A DNA stretch of 64,000 nucleotides from JBLUOA01 sp048060095 (GTDB taxonomy: Bacteria > Pseudomonadota > Alphaproteobacteria > Rhodobacterales > Rhodobacteraceae). The position numbers and the translations under genes are program-made. This document shows, piece after piece, positions 17,556-25,323 of the stretch (position 1 is the stretch's first letter; each line of letters opens with the position of its first letter). The notes beneath the pieces were generated by a model that was not told the origin of the DNA, searched no databases, and was given only the letters and a program-made list of their open reading frames with translations. The DNA lies in NCBI RefSeq assembly GCF_048060095.1, contig NZ_JBLUOA010000001.1:1-64000 (forward strand), written 5' to 3'.

Positions 17556-18533
17556 TCACGCTCTGCGCCCGATCCGGTTCATCACAGCGACCAACGCGGC
17601 GGCGATGCCGGGTTCTGACAGCGCATGACCGGCGTTCGGAATGATCTGAAGCGCGGCCTTCTTGCCCCACTTTCCCGCAAGGCGCATCGCGGCCTCGGGC
17701 GGGCAGATCATGTCATAGCGGCCCTGAACGATGTCGCCGGGGATGCCCGCGATCTTGTCGACATCCCGCATGATCTGGCCATCGACCGACAGAAACGCCT
17801 TGTTCGTGAAATAATGATTTTCCAGCCGCGCAAAGGCCCGCGCATATTCGGCAGGGCTTTCTGATGGCCGACCACCGTTGCCGAGTGATGCAAGCGCGTT
17901 TTCCCACGCCGTCCACGCCCGCGCAAACCGGGTTTCTTGCGCCGAGTTGCCGGAAAACAGGCGTTTGTGATAGGCGCCGATCAGGTCGTCGCGTTCGTCT
18001 TCCGGGACCAGCGATTCAAACTCCGCCCAGCGTTCGGGCCAGAAGCGGGCCGCGCCACCACCGTAGAACCAACGAAGCTCGGACTCCGTCGCAAGGAACA
18101 CGCCGCGCAGCACCAGATGCCTAACCCGCTCCGGCCAGCTTTGCGCATAGATCAGCGCCAGCGTCGCGCCCCAACTGCCGCCGAATACGATCCACGCGTC
18201 AATCCCAAGCGCTTCGCGGATGTGTTCGATATCGGCGACAAGGTGCCAGGTCGTATTCGCCTCAACGCTGGCATAAGGGCGCGACCGCCCACAACCACGC
18301 TGATCGAACAGGATGACATTATAGATGTCAGGATCAAAGAACCGCCGCATCGCCGGGCTGCATCCGCCCCCCGGACCGCCATGCAGCACGACGACCGGAA
18401 CACCGTCAGGCCGCCCACATTGTTCGACATAGACCTGATGCCCATCGCCCACATCCATCATATGTCGGGCGAACGGATCGCTCGGCGGGAAAAGTTTTTG
18501 GGCTGCGTTCATTTGGCCTGCGTATTTATCCAT
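17556..18533 (-). CDS. pip: Prolyl iminopeptidase
   Basis: This 325-residue alpha/beta hydrolase of peptidase family S33 should release N-terminal proline from peptides. Seen in order are the oxyanion loop HGGPGGGCSP, FDQRGCGRSRP, the nucleophile elbow GGSWGAT, the helical cap region (VLRGVFLATESELRWFY), the acid region GRYDMICP and the catalytic His in NAGHALSEPG. I place the start at the ATG at 18533 (MDKYAG); ATG 18512 is an alternative, and a longer frame to 18752 runs into the divergent ubiG gene. The gap to ubiG is only about 66 bases, so the two divergent promoters must be very close. Confidence 0.93.
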   Translation of the reverse strand: MDKYAGQMNAAQKLFPPSDPFARHMMDVGDGHQVYVEQCGRPDGVPVVVLHGGPGGGCSPAMRRFFDPDIYNVILFDQRGCGRSRPYASVEANTTWHLVADIEHIREALGIDAWIVFGGSWGATLALIYAQSWPERVRHLVLRGVFLATESELRWFYGGGAARFWPERWAEFESLVPEDERDDLIGAYHKRLFSGNSAQETRFARAWTAWENALASLGNGGRPSESPAEYARAFARLENHYFTNKAFLSVDGQIMRDVDKIAGIPGDIVQGRYDMICPPEAAMRLAGKWGKKAALQIIPNAGHALSEPGIAAALVAVMNRIGRRA

Positions 18534-18599
18534 GTAAGACCTATATAGAACGTGATGGGCTGACCCGGTCAGCGCCCAGAAAAGCATATGGAGTTCAGA

Positions 18600-19355
18600 A
18601 TGCAAGCCGCTCCGTCGGACCAGAAGACCAGCATAGACCCCGATGAGGTCGCGAAATTCGAAGCGATGGCCGCAGAATGGTGGGATCCGAACGGCAAGTT
18701 CAAGCCGCTTCATATGCTGAACCCGTGTCGGTTGGATTATATCACATCGCAAATCGCGGTGGAGTTCGACCGCGACCTGAACGACCGCGCGCCCTTCGCT
18801 GGTCTGCGCATCCTTGATATCGGCTGTGGCGGCGGGCTGCTATCCGAACCGATGGCGCGGCTGGGGGCCGAGGTTGTGGGCGCAGATGCGGCAGCGGGCA
18901 ACATCCCGGTGGCAGAGCTTCATGCCAAGCAGTCCGGACTGACCATCGACTATCGCAACACGACGGCCGAGGCGTTGGCGGATGCGGGCGAAGCATTCGA
19001 TATCGTCCTGAACATGGAAGTGGTCGAACACGTCGCAGACCCGCAGGACTATCTGACCGCCTGCCAACGGCTGCTGAAACCCCGTGGGCTGATGGTGTGT
19101 TCCACGATCAACCGCAATCCGAAAAGCTATATGATGGCGATTGTCGGCGCAGAGATCGTCATGCGCTGGCTGCCGAAGGGCACCCACGACTGGCAAAAAT
19201 TCATCACACCGGATGAGCTGTTCGACCTGATCCGCGAGGCTGGACTGGACCCGGTCGATCGCAAGGGTTTCGTCTTTAATCCGATTGCATGGAGTTGGTC
19301 ACTGTCCGACCGCGACCTGTCGGTCAACTACGTCACGGCCAGCATCAAACGCTAG
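18600..19355 (+). CDS. ubiG: Ubiquinone biosynthesis O-methyltransferase UbiG
   Basis: UbiG performs both O-methylations in ubiquinone synthesis using S-adenosylmethionine. The protein (251 residues from this start) shows the UbiG block KFEAMAAEWWDPNGKFKPLH, the SAM loop LDIGCGGGLLSEPMARLGA, and NMEVVEHVADPQDYL. The later GTHDWQKFITPDEL is characteristic of UbiG rather than general methyltransferases. The ATG at 18600 has GGAG six bases upstream; an ATG at 18588 in the same frame is also possible. It is divergent from pip. Its last 4 bases overlap the end of the MarR gene on the other strand. Confidence 0.94.
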   Translation: MQAAPSDQKTSIDPDEVAKFEAMAAEWWDPNGKFKPLHMLNPCRLDYITSQIAVEFDRDLNDRAPFAGLRILDIGCGGGLLSEPMARLGAEVVGADAAAGNIPVAELHAKQSGLTIDYRNTTAEALADAGEAFDIVLNMEVVEHVADPQDYLTACQRLLKPRGLMVCSTINRNPKSYMMAIVGAEIVMRWLPKGTHDWQKFITPDELFDLIREAGLDPVDRKGFVFNPIAWSWSLSDRDLSVNYVTASIKR

Positions 19356-19795
19356 GAATCATCGTCCAGCCGGATGCGGATTTCCCGCAGGATTGGCAGC
19401 ACATTTTTCAGGCGCTCCTCGCCGACCGACCGCACGACGTCACTGATAATCGGCGTGATCGCCTGAAGCGCGGCATCGCGCGCCGCAACACCTGACGGGC
19501 TGATCGTCACGAACTTTCGCCTCGCATCATCCCAATCGGGGCGGATGTGGACGTGACCCGCCCATTCAAGTTTGGCCAGCGTGTTGGTCATCGCGCCCTT
19601 GGTCAGATGAAACAGCTTGGCAAGCTGGGCGGGCGATTTTTCTTCGCGCACGCGGGCCAGATGATTCAGAACCGAGAAATGCGAAAGTTCCATTCCCTTC
19701 GGCAACACCTTCGACAGTCGGTTGCGCACCAATTGGTCCGCGACAAACATCTCGGAAAACAGCGCGACGGCAAGCTGATCGGTGCTGTCAGACAT
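19352..19795 (-). CDS. MarR-family transcriptional regulator
   Basis: This is a 147-residue winged-helix protein. It has a dimerisation helix at the start, the HTH core (ELSHFSVLNHLARVREEKSP, LAKLFHLTKGAMTNTLAKLE), the wing (HIRPDWDDARRKFVTIS) and a C-terminal dimer helix. The family usually represses a nearby operon and responds to small molecules; the ligand here is unknown. The ATG at 19795 is inside the 3' end of the nitrilase-family gene (8-base overlap), so the two are translationally linked. This suggests the regulator may control the nitrilase-glutaredoxin-ComF series upstream of it, which is an inference. Confidence 0.88.
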   Translation of the reverse strand: MSDSTDQLAVALFSEMFVADQLVRNRLSKVLPKGMELSHFSVLNHLARVREEKSPAQLAKLFHLTKGAMTNTLAKLEWAGHVHIRPDWDDARRKFVTISPSGVAARDAALQAITPIISDVVRSVGEERLKNVLPILREIRIRLDDDS

Positions 19796-20627
19796 CGGTG
19801 GGGTCTTTGAACGGGCGATCATGGGTGATCGATGGGATTTTCTTTCGGGTCGCCTCAACATCGCTCAGGTCAAGGTCAACCAGCGTCACGCCGGGCGCCT
19901 CACCACCATCCGCAAGCACTTCACCCCATGGGGACACGGCAAGGCTATGGCCATAGGTTTTTCTGGGTGCACCCCGGCTGATCGGATGATCGCCGCATTG
20001 CGCAGGCGCCAGAACGAAACACCCGGTTTCAATTGCCCGCGCTTGCAGCAGCGTACGCCAATGTGCCGCCCCCGAAACCGGAGAGAACGCGGCGGGCACG
20101 GTCAATATCTGCGCCCCGGCCTTAGCCAGCGTCCGGTGCAGATGCGGAAAGCGCACGTCGTAGCAAATGGTCAGACCGACCGCGCCGAAATCCGTCTGGG
20201 CGACAACGGCCTGATCGCCCGGCCGATACCCGGCGGATTCACGGAACGACTCCGTTTCGTCGATATCCACGTCGAACATATGGATCTTGTCATACCGCGC
20301 GGCGATCTCTCCATCCGGGGCGATCAGGAATGACCGATTGGCAAAACGCCCGTCGGCGTCCGTCGTTTGCAGCCCCAGCGACCCGATCAGCAGCCAAACG
20401 CCAAGCGCCCGCGCCTCGGCCCTCAGGGCAGCCAGCGTGATGTCGTCCGCTTCGCTTTGCAAGACGCCCTGCTGGTGGGTTCGGCTGTTTGACACGCAAT
20501 TGGTGACTTCGGGCGTCAGGATAAACTCGGCACCCGCCTGCGCCGCCTTGCGGATATATCCAACCGTGACCGGCAGATTCTCCGCCGGATCGTCAGAGGC
20601 ACAAAGTTGGATGAGGCCAGCGCGCAT
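19788..20627 (-). CDS. Carbon-nitrogen hydrolase (nitrilase superfamily, Nit-like)
   Basis: The protein has 279 residues and the Glu-Lys-Cys triad of the superfamily: E40 in LTPEVTN, K114 in RYDKIHMFDV and C155 in GLTICYDVRFP. The ARAIETGCFVLAPAQCG and YGHSLAVSPWGEVLAD segments place it near the Nit1/Nit2 branch. Members of that branch are omega-amidases or deaminated-glutathione amidases, but the exact substrate is not set by sequence. Neighbour glutaredoxin (3 bases upstream) makes a link to glutathione chemistry attractive; this is inference. There is no signal peptide, so it is cytoplasmic. It overlaps the MarR gene by 8 bases. Confidence 0.9.
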   Translation of the reverse strand: MRAGLIQLCASDDPAENLPVTVGYIRKAAQAGAEFILTPEVTNCVSNSRTHQQGVLQSEADDITLAALRAEARALGVWLLIGSLGLQTTDADGRFANRSFLIAPDGEIAARYDKIHMFDVDIDETESFRESAGYRPGDQAVVAQTDFGAVGLTICYDVRFPHLHRTLAKAGAQILTVPAAFSPVSGAAHWRTLLQARAIETGCFVLAPAQCGDHPISRGAPRKTYGHSLAVSPWGEVLADGGEAPGVTLVDLDLSDVEATRKKIPSITHDRPFKDPTDV

Positions 20628-20630
20628 GTT

Positions 20631-20888
20631 TTACCCCGCGAGGATCACGTCAAGCGCGCCGCGCCGATCAAGGGCCGACAGGTCGTCATAGCCGCCGATA
20701 TGTTCGGCCCCGACAAAAATCTGCGGCACCGTGTGGCGGCCATTCGAACGCTTCATCATTTCCTGCCGCTTTTCCATATCGCCAGATACGTCAAACTCCT
20801 GATATGAAACACCTTTCTTCGTCAGAAGGCGTTTCGCGGCATGGCAATAGCCGCAAAGCTGCGTCGTATAAATCTCAACCGTTTGCAT
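20631..20888 (-). CDS. grxC: Glutaredoxin 3
   Basis: This 85-residue dithiol glutaredoxin reduces disulfides and glutathione mixed disulfides using glutathione. The active site is C12-G-Y-C15, where most GrxC proteins have CPYC. The cis-proline motif HTVPQIFVG and GGYDDL (glutathione binding) are present. The length is typical. It is three bases upstream of the nitrilase-family gene and 35 bases downstream of comF, so the three are probably one transcript. Confidence 0.95.
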   Translation of the reverse strand: MQTVEIYTTQLCGYCHAAKRLLTKKGVSYQEFDVSGDMEKRQEMMKRSNGRHTVPQIFVGAEHIGGYDDLSALDRRGALDVILAG

Positions 20889-20923
20889 AACCCAATTCCC
20901 TCATTTTCGCGAACTATAGGGAT

Positions 20924-21640
20924 TTAGGCATCCTTCGCAACGCGTGCCAGTGTAAGAACGGAAACCTGCCTTGCGCCAGCGGCAATGCACGCCTCGGCCG
21001 AGGCGGCGAGCGTCGCGCCGGAGGTCATGACATCATCGACCAAAAGCACGTCCCGCCCAGTCAGGTTAGCGTGTTGGGGGCCGCAGGTGATCGCCCCTTG
21101 AAGCAGCGCAAAGCGGGCGTCGCGCGTCACGCCCTCCATCGGCTTGGTGCGTTTTTTGCGCTGTAATAGGGTCGGTTCACAATCCAAACCCGTTCGCGCC
21201 GCAAGCCGCTGCGCAAGCAGCGCCGCCTGATTATATCGCCGCCGGGCGAGCCGCGTCCAATGAAGCGGCACCGGGGCGATCAGCATATCGGGCGACAAGA
21301 TCGGCTCCGCCACCCGCGCCATCCATTCCGCGGCCGGTCGGGCGAGTTCTTGGCGATCCCCATGTTTCAGCGCCAGCACCAAACGCCGCGCGTTTCCGGC
21401 GTATAACAAGGCCGCGCGGCCCTGCACCCAAGGGCGGGCGATCCGAAGGCAATCGTCACACAGGACGCCGCTGCTATCCGCCTCCTCCCCGGGCAGGGGC
21501 AGGCCGCATTTGTCGCAGACCAATCCGAACACAAACGGCGTATCGCGCCAGCATGTGCTGCATAGCCCGAATTCACTGTCGACGAGCACACCGCAGGTCA
21601 TACATTGCGGCGGAAAAATCATGCGCAACGCGCTTTGCAT
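20924..21640 (-). CDS. comF: ComF-family phosphoribosyltransferase-like protein
   Basis: The 238-residue protein has an N-terminal double zinc-finger-like region (MTCGVLVDSEFGLCSTC, CDKCGLPLPG, LCDDC). It also has a type I phosphoribosyltransferase domain with the PRPP loop VLLVDDVMTSGATL near residues 195-210. ComF homologues act in DNA uptake in naturally competent bacteria. Here the gene is present without other competence genes nearby, so its role cannot be stated. It starts the comF-grxC-nitrilase-marR series and is divergent from the methyltransferase gene at 21687. Confidence 0.9.
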   Translation of the reverse strand: MQSALRMIFPPQCMTCGVLVDSEFGLCSTCWRDTPFVFGLVCDKCGLPLPGEEADSSGVLCDDCLRIARPWVQGRAALLYAGNARRLVLALKHGDRQELARPAAEWMARVAEPILSPDMLIAPVPLHWTRLARRRYNQAALLAQRLAARTGLDCEPTLLQRKKRTKPMEGVTRDARFALLQGAITCGPQHANLTGRDVLLVDDVMTSGATLAASAEACIAAGARQVSVLTLARVAKDA

Positions 21641-21686
21641 CTTTGACAGTCCTTCCCTAGATTGCGCGGGACATTAAGGACGCCAG

Positions 21687-22529
21687 ATGACCACGCCCAC
21701 CCAGCTGACCGACACCGCCGCGCTGACCCAGCACCGGCAGCGCGCCAGAACCGCGCCCGCGTTGTTCCTGCAAGAAGACGTGGCAGACGAGGTCGAGGAA
21801 AGACTGAACGAGGTTAACAGGACGTTTACGAACCCGGTCATCGTCACCGGCTTTCCCGAGCTGTGGGCGGGGCGACCCATCAACGCCAAGATCGTCGCGG
21901 ATGACGAAACGCTGGCGTTACAGACCGGTGCGCACGATCTGGTGATCCACGCACTGTCCCTTCATTGGGCGAATGACCCGGTCGGCCAACTGATCCAATG
22001 CCAGCGGGCGCTGGCCCCCGATGGGCTGTTTATCGGCGCATTGTTCGGCGGGCAGACCCTATACGAACTGCGCGGCGCTTTGGCGGAGGCTGAGATTACC
22101 CTGACAGGCGGCCTGTCCCCCCGCGTCGCCCCTATGGGCGAAATCCGCGACCTCGGCGCGCTTCTACAGCGGGCCGGATTTGCGCTGCCCGTCGCGGATT
22201 CGACGAAGCGACAGGTCAGCTATCGCGACACTGCCCATCTGATGCACGATCTTCGCGCGATGGGGGAAACCAACGCGCTGGCAACCCGGCGCCGGGAAAC
22301 GCCGCCGCGTCAATTGTTTATCGAGGCCGCCCGGATCTATGAAAGCACCTATGCCGACGCGTCTGGCCGGGTTCCCGCGACGTTTGAAATTGTCTACCTC
22401 ACCGGCTGGGCACCTGACGCGAGCCAGCAAAAACCGCTCCGCCCCGGATCGGCGCAATCGCGGCTTGCCGATGCGCTTGGGACAGACGAAACACCATTGA
22501 CCGATACAGTGATCCCGAAACCGGATTAA
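21687..22529 (+). CDS. NDUFAF5-like methyltransferase-fold protein
   Basis: The 280-residue protein matches the bacterial relatives of NDUFAF5, the complex I assembly factor. Typical blocks are HALSLHWANDP, ALAPDGLFIGALFGGQTLYE, AEITLTGGLSPRVAPM, DLRAMGETNAL and LTGWAPDASQQKPL. The usual SAM-binding glycine loop is not recognisable; the corresponding stretch reads VIVTGFPELWAG. The first 30 residues start like the family (TQHRQRARTAPALFLQ). It could still bind SAM atypically or may have lost activity. It is divergent from comF and 33 bases upstream of hemH. Confidence 0.82.
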   Translation: MTTPTQLTDTAALTQHRQRARTAPALFLQEDVADEVEERLNEVNRTFTNPVIVTGFPELWAGRPINAKIVADDETLALQTGAHDLVIHALSLHWANDPVGQLIQCQRALAPDGLFIGALFGGQTLYELRGALAEAEITLTGGLSPRVAPMGEIRDLGALLQRAGFALPVADSTKRQVSYRDTAHLMHDLRAMGETNALATRRRETPPRQLFIEAARIYESTYADASGRVPATFEIVYLTGWAPDASQQKPLRPGSAQSRLADALGTDETPLTDTVIPKPD

Positions 22530-22562
22530 GCCGTAATATACACTCCTGACAGGAACGCCCGC

Positions 22563-23600
22563 ATGACGACTGACCCCTTGCCAGCCAACCATCCCCCTGT
22601 GCCCTCACCCAAGATCGGGGTGCTGGTCGCAAACCTCGGCACGCCGGATGGGTATGACTATTGGTCGATGCGGCGCTATTTGAACGAATTTCTGTCGGAC
22701 CAGCGGGTGATCGACTACCCAGCGTGGAAGTGGCAGCCGCTTTTGCAAACCATCATCCTGACGAAGCGGCCATTTAGCTCGGGCGCGGCCTATAAAAGCA
22801 TCTGGAATGAAGAGGCGGGCGAAAGCCCCCTGATGACAATCACCAAAGCGCAGACCGAGGCGCTGCGCGCGGAATTGACCAAAAAACACGGCGAAACCGT
22901 CATGGTCGATTTCTGTATGCGCTACGGAAATCCATCAACGAAATCCAAAGTTGACGCGATGGTTGCGGCAGGCTGCACGAAAATACTGTTTTTTCCGCTT
23001 TACCCGCAATACGCGGGCGCGACGACAGCGACGGCCAACGATTCCTTCTTCAAGGCGCTTGGTGACTTGCCTTGGCAACCGGCGATCCGCACCGTTCCCG
23101 CCTATTTCGATGATACGGATTACATCGATGCCTTGGCCCAATCGGTCGAACGCGCCTATGCCGGAATGGACACCCGCCCGGACCACCTGATCGCCTCCTA
23201 TCACGGGATGCCGGAACGGTATCTGATGCAGGGTGATCCTTATCACTGCCAGTGCCAGAAAACCTCCCGCCTGCTGAAAGAACGGCTAGGTTGGGCGGAC
23301 GATGAAATCGTGACCACGTTCCAATCCCGGTTCGGGCCGGAAGAATGGCTGAAGCCCTACACGGTCGAAGAGGTCGCGCGGCTTGCCAAGGACGGCAAGC
23401 GAAATATCGCGGTGATCGCCCCGGCGTTTTCAGCCGACTGCATTGAAACGCTTGAGGAAATCAACGAGGAAATAAAAGACGCATTTGTCGAGGCCGGCGG
23501 CGAAACCTTCACCTATATCCCGTGCCTGAACGACGACGCGGCGCATATCGCGGCGCTGGCCGGGATCGTCACGAAAAATCTGCAAGGGTGGATCGACTAA
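22563..23600 (+). CDS. hemH: Ferrochelatase
   Basis: Ferrochelatase inserts Fe2+ into protoporphyrin IX to make heme. The 345-residue protein shows the N-terminal ANLGTPDGYDYWSMRRYLNE, the catalytic-histidine block IASYHGMPERYL, DPYHCQCQKTSRLL, and the acidic helix PAFSADCIETLEEI. These are all family signatures. It is soluble or peripheral with no membrane anchor. HemJ, which supplies protoporphyrin, is encoded at 54.5 kb. It follows the NDUFAF5-like gene by 33 bases and converges with a 60-residue envelope protein gene across a shared terminator. Confidence 0.96.
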   Translation: MTTDPLPANHPPVPSPKIGVLVANLGTPDGYDYWSMRRYLNEFLSDQRVIDYPAWKWQPLLQTIILTKRPFSSGAAYKSIWNEEAGESPLMTITKAQTEALRAELTKKHGETVMVDFCMRYGNPSTKSKVDAMVAAGCTKILFFPLYPQYAGATTATANDSFFKALGDLPWQPAIRTVPAYFDDTDYIDALAQSVERAYAGMDTRPDHLIASYHGMPERYLMQGDPYHCQCQKTSRLLKERLGWADDEIVTTFQSRFGPEEWLKPYTVEEVARLAKDGKRNIAVIAPAFSADCIETLEEINEEIKDAFVEAGGETFTYIPCLNDDAAHIAALAGIVTKNLQGWID

Positions 23601-23625
23601 ACCCGCGATCCGAAGGGCAGACACG

Positions 23626-23655
23626 AAAAAAGGCGGCGCACTCGCACCGCCCTTT
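23626..23655. terminator. Shared terminator of hemH and the 60-residue gene
   Basis: AAAAAA is followed by GGCGG, a 10-base loop, CCGCC and CTTT. Read on the minus strand this is a stem followed by six T, a good terminator for the gene ending at 23680. On the plus strand it ends hemH with a shorter U tract. Confidence 0.75.
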
Positions 23656-23679
23656 CCCGTATTAAACCTGTGCCGGTTC

Positions 23680-23862
23680 TTAGCTGGATGCAGCAGCAGC
23701 CAGAAGAACAACCAGCAGCAGCGGGATCAGGATGCCGCCGTTCGAGGAAGAGGTTTGCTCTTCAACGATGATTTCCGGTTCCATTACCGGCTCTGCCATG
23801 TTGCCTGCGAAAGCAGTGGAAGCAGCAGCCGAAAGTGCAGCAGCGAGTACGAGTTTCTTCAT
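23680..23862 (-). CDS. Small exported membrane peptide (60 residues)
   Basis: The protein starts with a classic signal peptide (MKKLVLAAALSAAASTAFA, predicted cut after A19). It continues with a short acidic, proline-containing segment (EPVMEPEIIVEEQ) and a Ser/Gly linker, and ends in a hydrophobic helix (ILIPLLLVVLLAAAA, about 44-58). The ATG at 23862 has a strong GGAGG site; the in-frame extension to 23949 is not supported. The end product would be a tiny inner-membrane peptide with its N-terminus in the periplasm. I recall similar small proteins beside hemH in relatives but cannot verify this. No function is known to me. Confidence 0.8.
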   Translation of the reverse strand: MKKLVLAAALSAAASTAFAGNMAEPVMEPEIIVEEQTSSSNGGILIPLLLVVLLAAAASS

Positions 23863-24007
23863 GTTATCCTCCAGTAAACATCCGCAGACACAATTGTTGC
23901 GCCAACGGACACACAAGACTGTATTTCGTAGTTTTTCTATAACCAGCAAAACTTGGCTAATGCAATTGTCTCCGCACAGTTAAGCCGCTGACTTAGTGTA
24001 AATGTCG

Positions 24008-24613
24008 TCAAATAAGCAACACTTGTGTGCCAACCCTCGCAAGCGCGAACAGTTCTGCAATGTGCTGATTGTAAAGACCAATGCAGCCATTCGATGATCT
24101 GCGCCCGATTTTGCGTGTGTCGTGGGTGCCGTGAATCCGGTAATACGTCCAACCAAGGTAAAGCGCGTGGGTGCCAAGCGGATTGTCCGGCCCCGGCGGC
24201 ACATAGTCGGGCCATTCCGGGTTACGCCGCTTCATCGACGGTGTCGGGCGCCAATCCGGGCCTTCGACCTTGCGCACGACCGAGGTGCGGCCACGGCGGG
24301 TCAGTTCCTCAGACAGCGGCACAGAGGTCGGATAGAGCTTGTAGGTCGACCCGTCCTCACTCCAATAATGGGCGGCACGGGATGTCGTATCGACCAAAAT
24401 CGCGCCTTTGCGGAGCGTCTGGAAATAGGGCTGCCAACGCAAAGAGCGGAAGCTTGAGATATTGCGCCGTGTCGTCGAGGTGATATCGCTCTCAATCTCA
24501 ACAGTGGCCCCGGTCGATTGCGCCAATGCCGGCGAAGCAAGCACACCGACAGAAGCGACGGTGGTACTTAGAAAGCGCCGCCGGTTCAGGCCGCGTTTGG
24601 TGTCTGCACTCAT
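24008..24613 (-). CDS. Exported L,D-transpeptidase (YkuD) family protein
   Basis: The 201-residue protein has a twin-arginine-type signal (RRRFLSTTV at residues 11-19, cut near ALA-Q31/32). It ends with a YkuD/L,D-transpeptidase domain. The catalytic signature reads YRIHGTHD followed by GRRSSNGCIGLYN; the cysteine is in place, but the usual His before Gly-Cys is Asn here. Such enzymes crosslink peptidoglycan or attach proteins to it. Folded export by Tat would be unusual. The ATG at 24613 is chosen to start the signal peptide. It is divergent from a CAP-domain lipoprotein, and another YkuD gene lies at 25320. Confidence 0.88.
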   Translation of the reverse strand: MSADTKRGLNRRRFLSTTVASVGVLASPALAQSTGATVEIESDITSTTRRNISSFRSLRWQPYFQTLRKGAILVDTTSRAAHYWSEDGSTYKLYPTSVPLSEELTRRGRTSVVRKVEGPDWRPTPSMKRRNPEWPDYVPPGPDNPLGTHALYLGWTYYRIHGTHDTRKIGRRSSNGCIGLYNQHIAELFALARVGTQVLLI

Positions 24614-24653
24614 CTTTTCACTCCAGTTCCGGTCAAACGATGCTTCAACCGCT

Positions 24654-24682
24654 ATTTTATGGCCCGAAAGTCGCAGTCGCAA
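24654..24682 (-). promoter_or_regulatory. Candidate promoter of the YkuD gene at 24613
   Basis: On the minus strand TTGCGA (24682-24677) and TAAAAT (24659-24654) are spaced by 17 bases. The predicted start is ~34 bases before the ATG. It is a consensus match only. Confidence 0.4.
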
Positions 24683-24786
24683 CTCAAACAACCGTCAGAT
24701 TCGTTGCTCCTTAATATGTGGGTTTGAACTGGAACGCGCAAACGGCTAGACCAAGCCAACTGCTAATCATGGGGTGGCACGTACAA

Positions 24787-25323
24787 ATGACTCGTTTTTT
24801 TGGCCTGATTCTTGTTGTTGTTCTGGGGCTTGCAGGGTGTGCTGACCCCGGTCCACGGCTTGGCCCCGATGGCCGCCCATTGCCGCAAGCCTACCGGATC
24901 GGCAATGCCTCCAAGGTGCAATTCCGTATGCTTGATTCGGTCAACGCCCTGCGCCGCGCGGCTGGCGTCGGCGAAGTTCAGCTTAATAGCGAACTGAACG
25001 CAGCGGCGGCAACACATTCCCGCGACATGGCGGTTCAGAACCGTCCGTGGCACTTCGGCTCTGACGGCTCCTCCCCTCTCGATCGGGTTGCGCGGGTCGG
25101 CTATCGCGGTGTGATGCTGGGCGAAAATATTTCGGAAACCTACGAGACAGAGCTTGAGACACTGGCCGCTTGGATGGAAAAATCCGACACCCGCGACGTG
25201 ATCCTTGCGCCCGGAGCCAGCAACATGGGCTTTTCCTGGCATCAGGAATCAAACGGCAAGATCTGGTGGACGCTGATTATGGGTGGGGCGCAATCGACCG
25301 CCTCAGCCCTGCCCGGCAGCTAG
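24787..25323 (+). CDS. CAP (SCP-like) domain lipoprotein
   Basis: The protein has 178 residues. It starts with a lipoprotein signal (FFGLILVVVLGLAGC, lipobox LAGC, lipidated C18). It then carries a CAP/SCP domain with the pattern AAATHSRDMAVQNRPWHFGS, SPLDRVARVGYRG and MLGENIS, which includes the conserved His and Glu positions. Bacterial CAP proteins are secreted, and their molecular role is poorly known. The ATG at 24787 gives a compact signal; ATG 24769 is an alternative. It sits between two YkuD-family genes on the opposite strand, and its last 4 bases overlap the second. Confidence 0.85.
   Translation: MTRFFGLILVVVLGLAGCADPGPRLGPDGRPLPQAYRIGNASKVQFRMLDSVNALRRAAGVGEVQLNSELNAAAATHSRDMAVQNRPWHFGSDGSSPLDRVARVGYRGVMLGENISETYETELETLAAWMEKSDTRDVILAPGASNMGFSWHQESNGKIWWTLIMGGAQSTASALPGS

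Noticed and set aside
23863..24007. Possible terminator after the YkuD gene ending at 24008
   Set aside because: No stem with T tract on the minus strand could be found in this 145-base gap; it contains the upstream region of the 60-residue gene instead.
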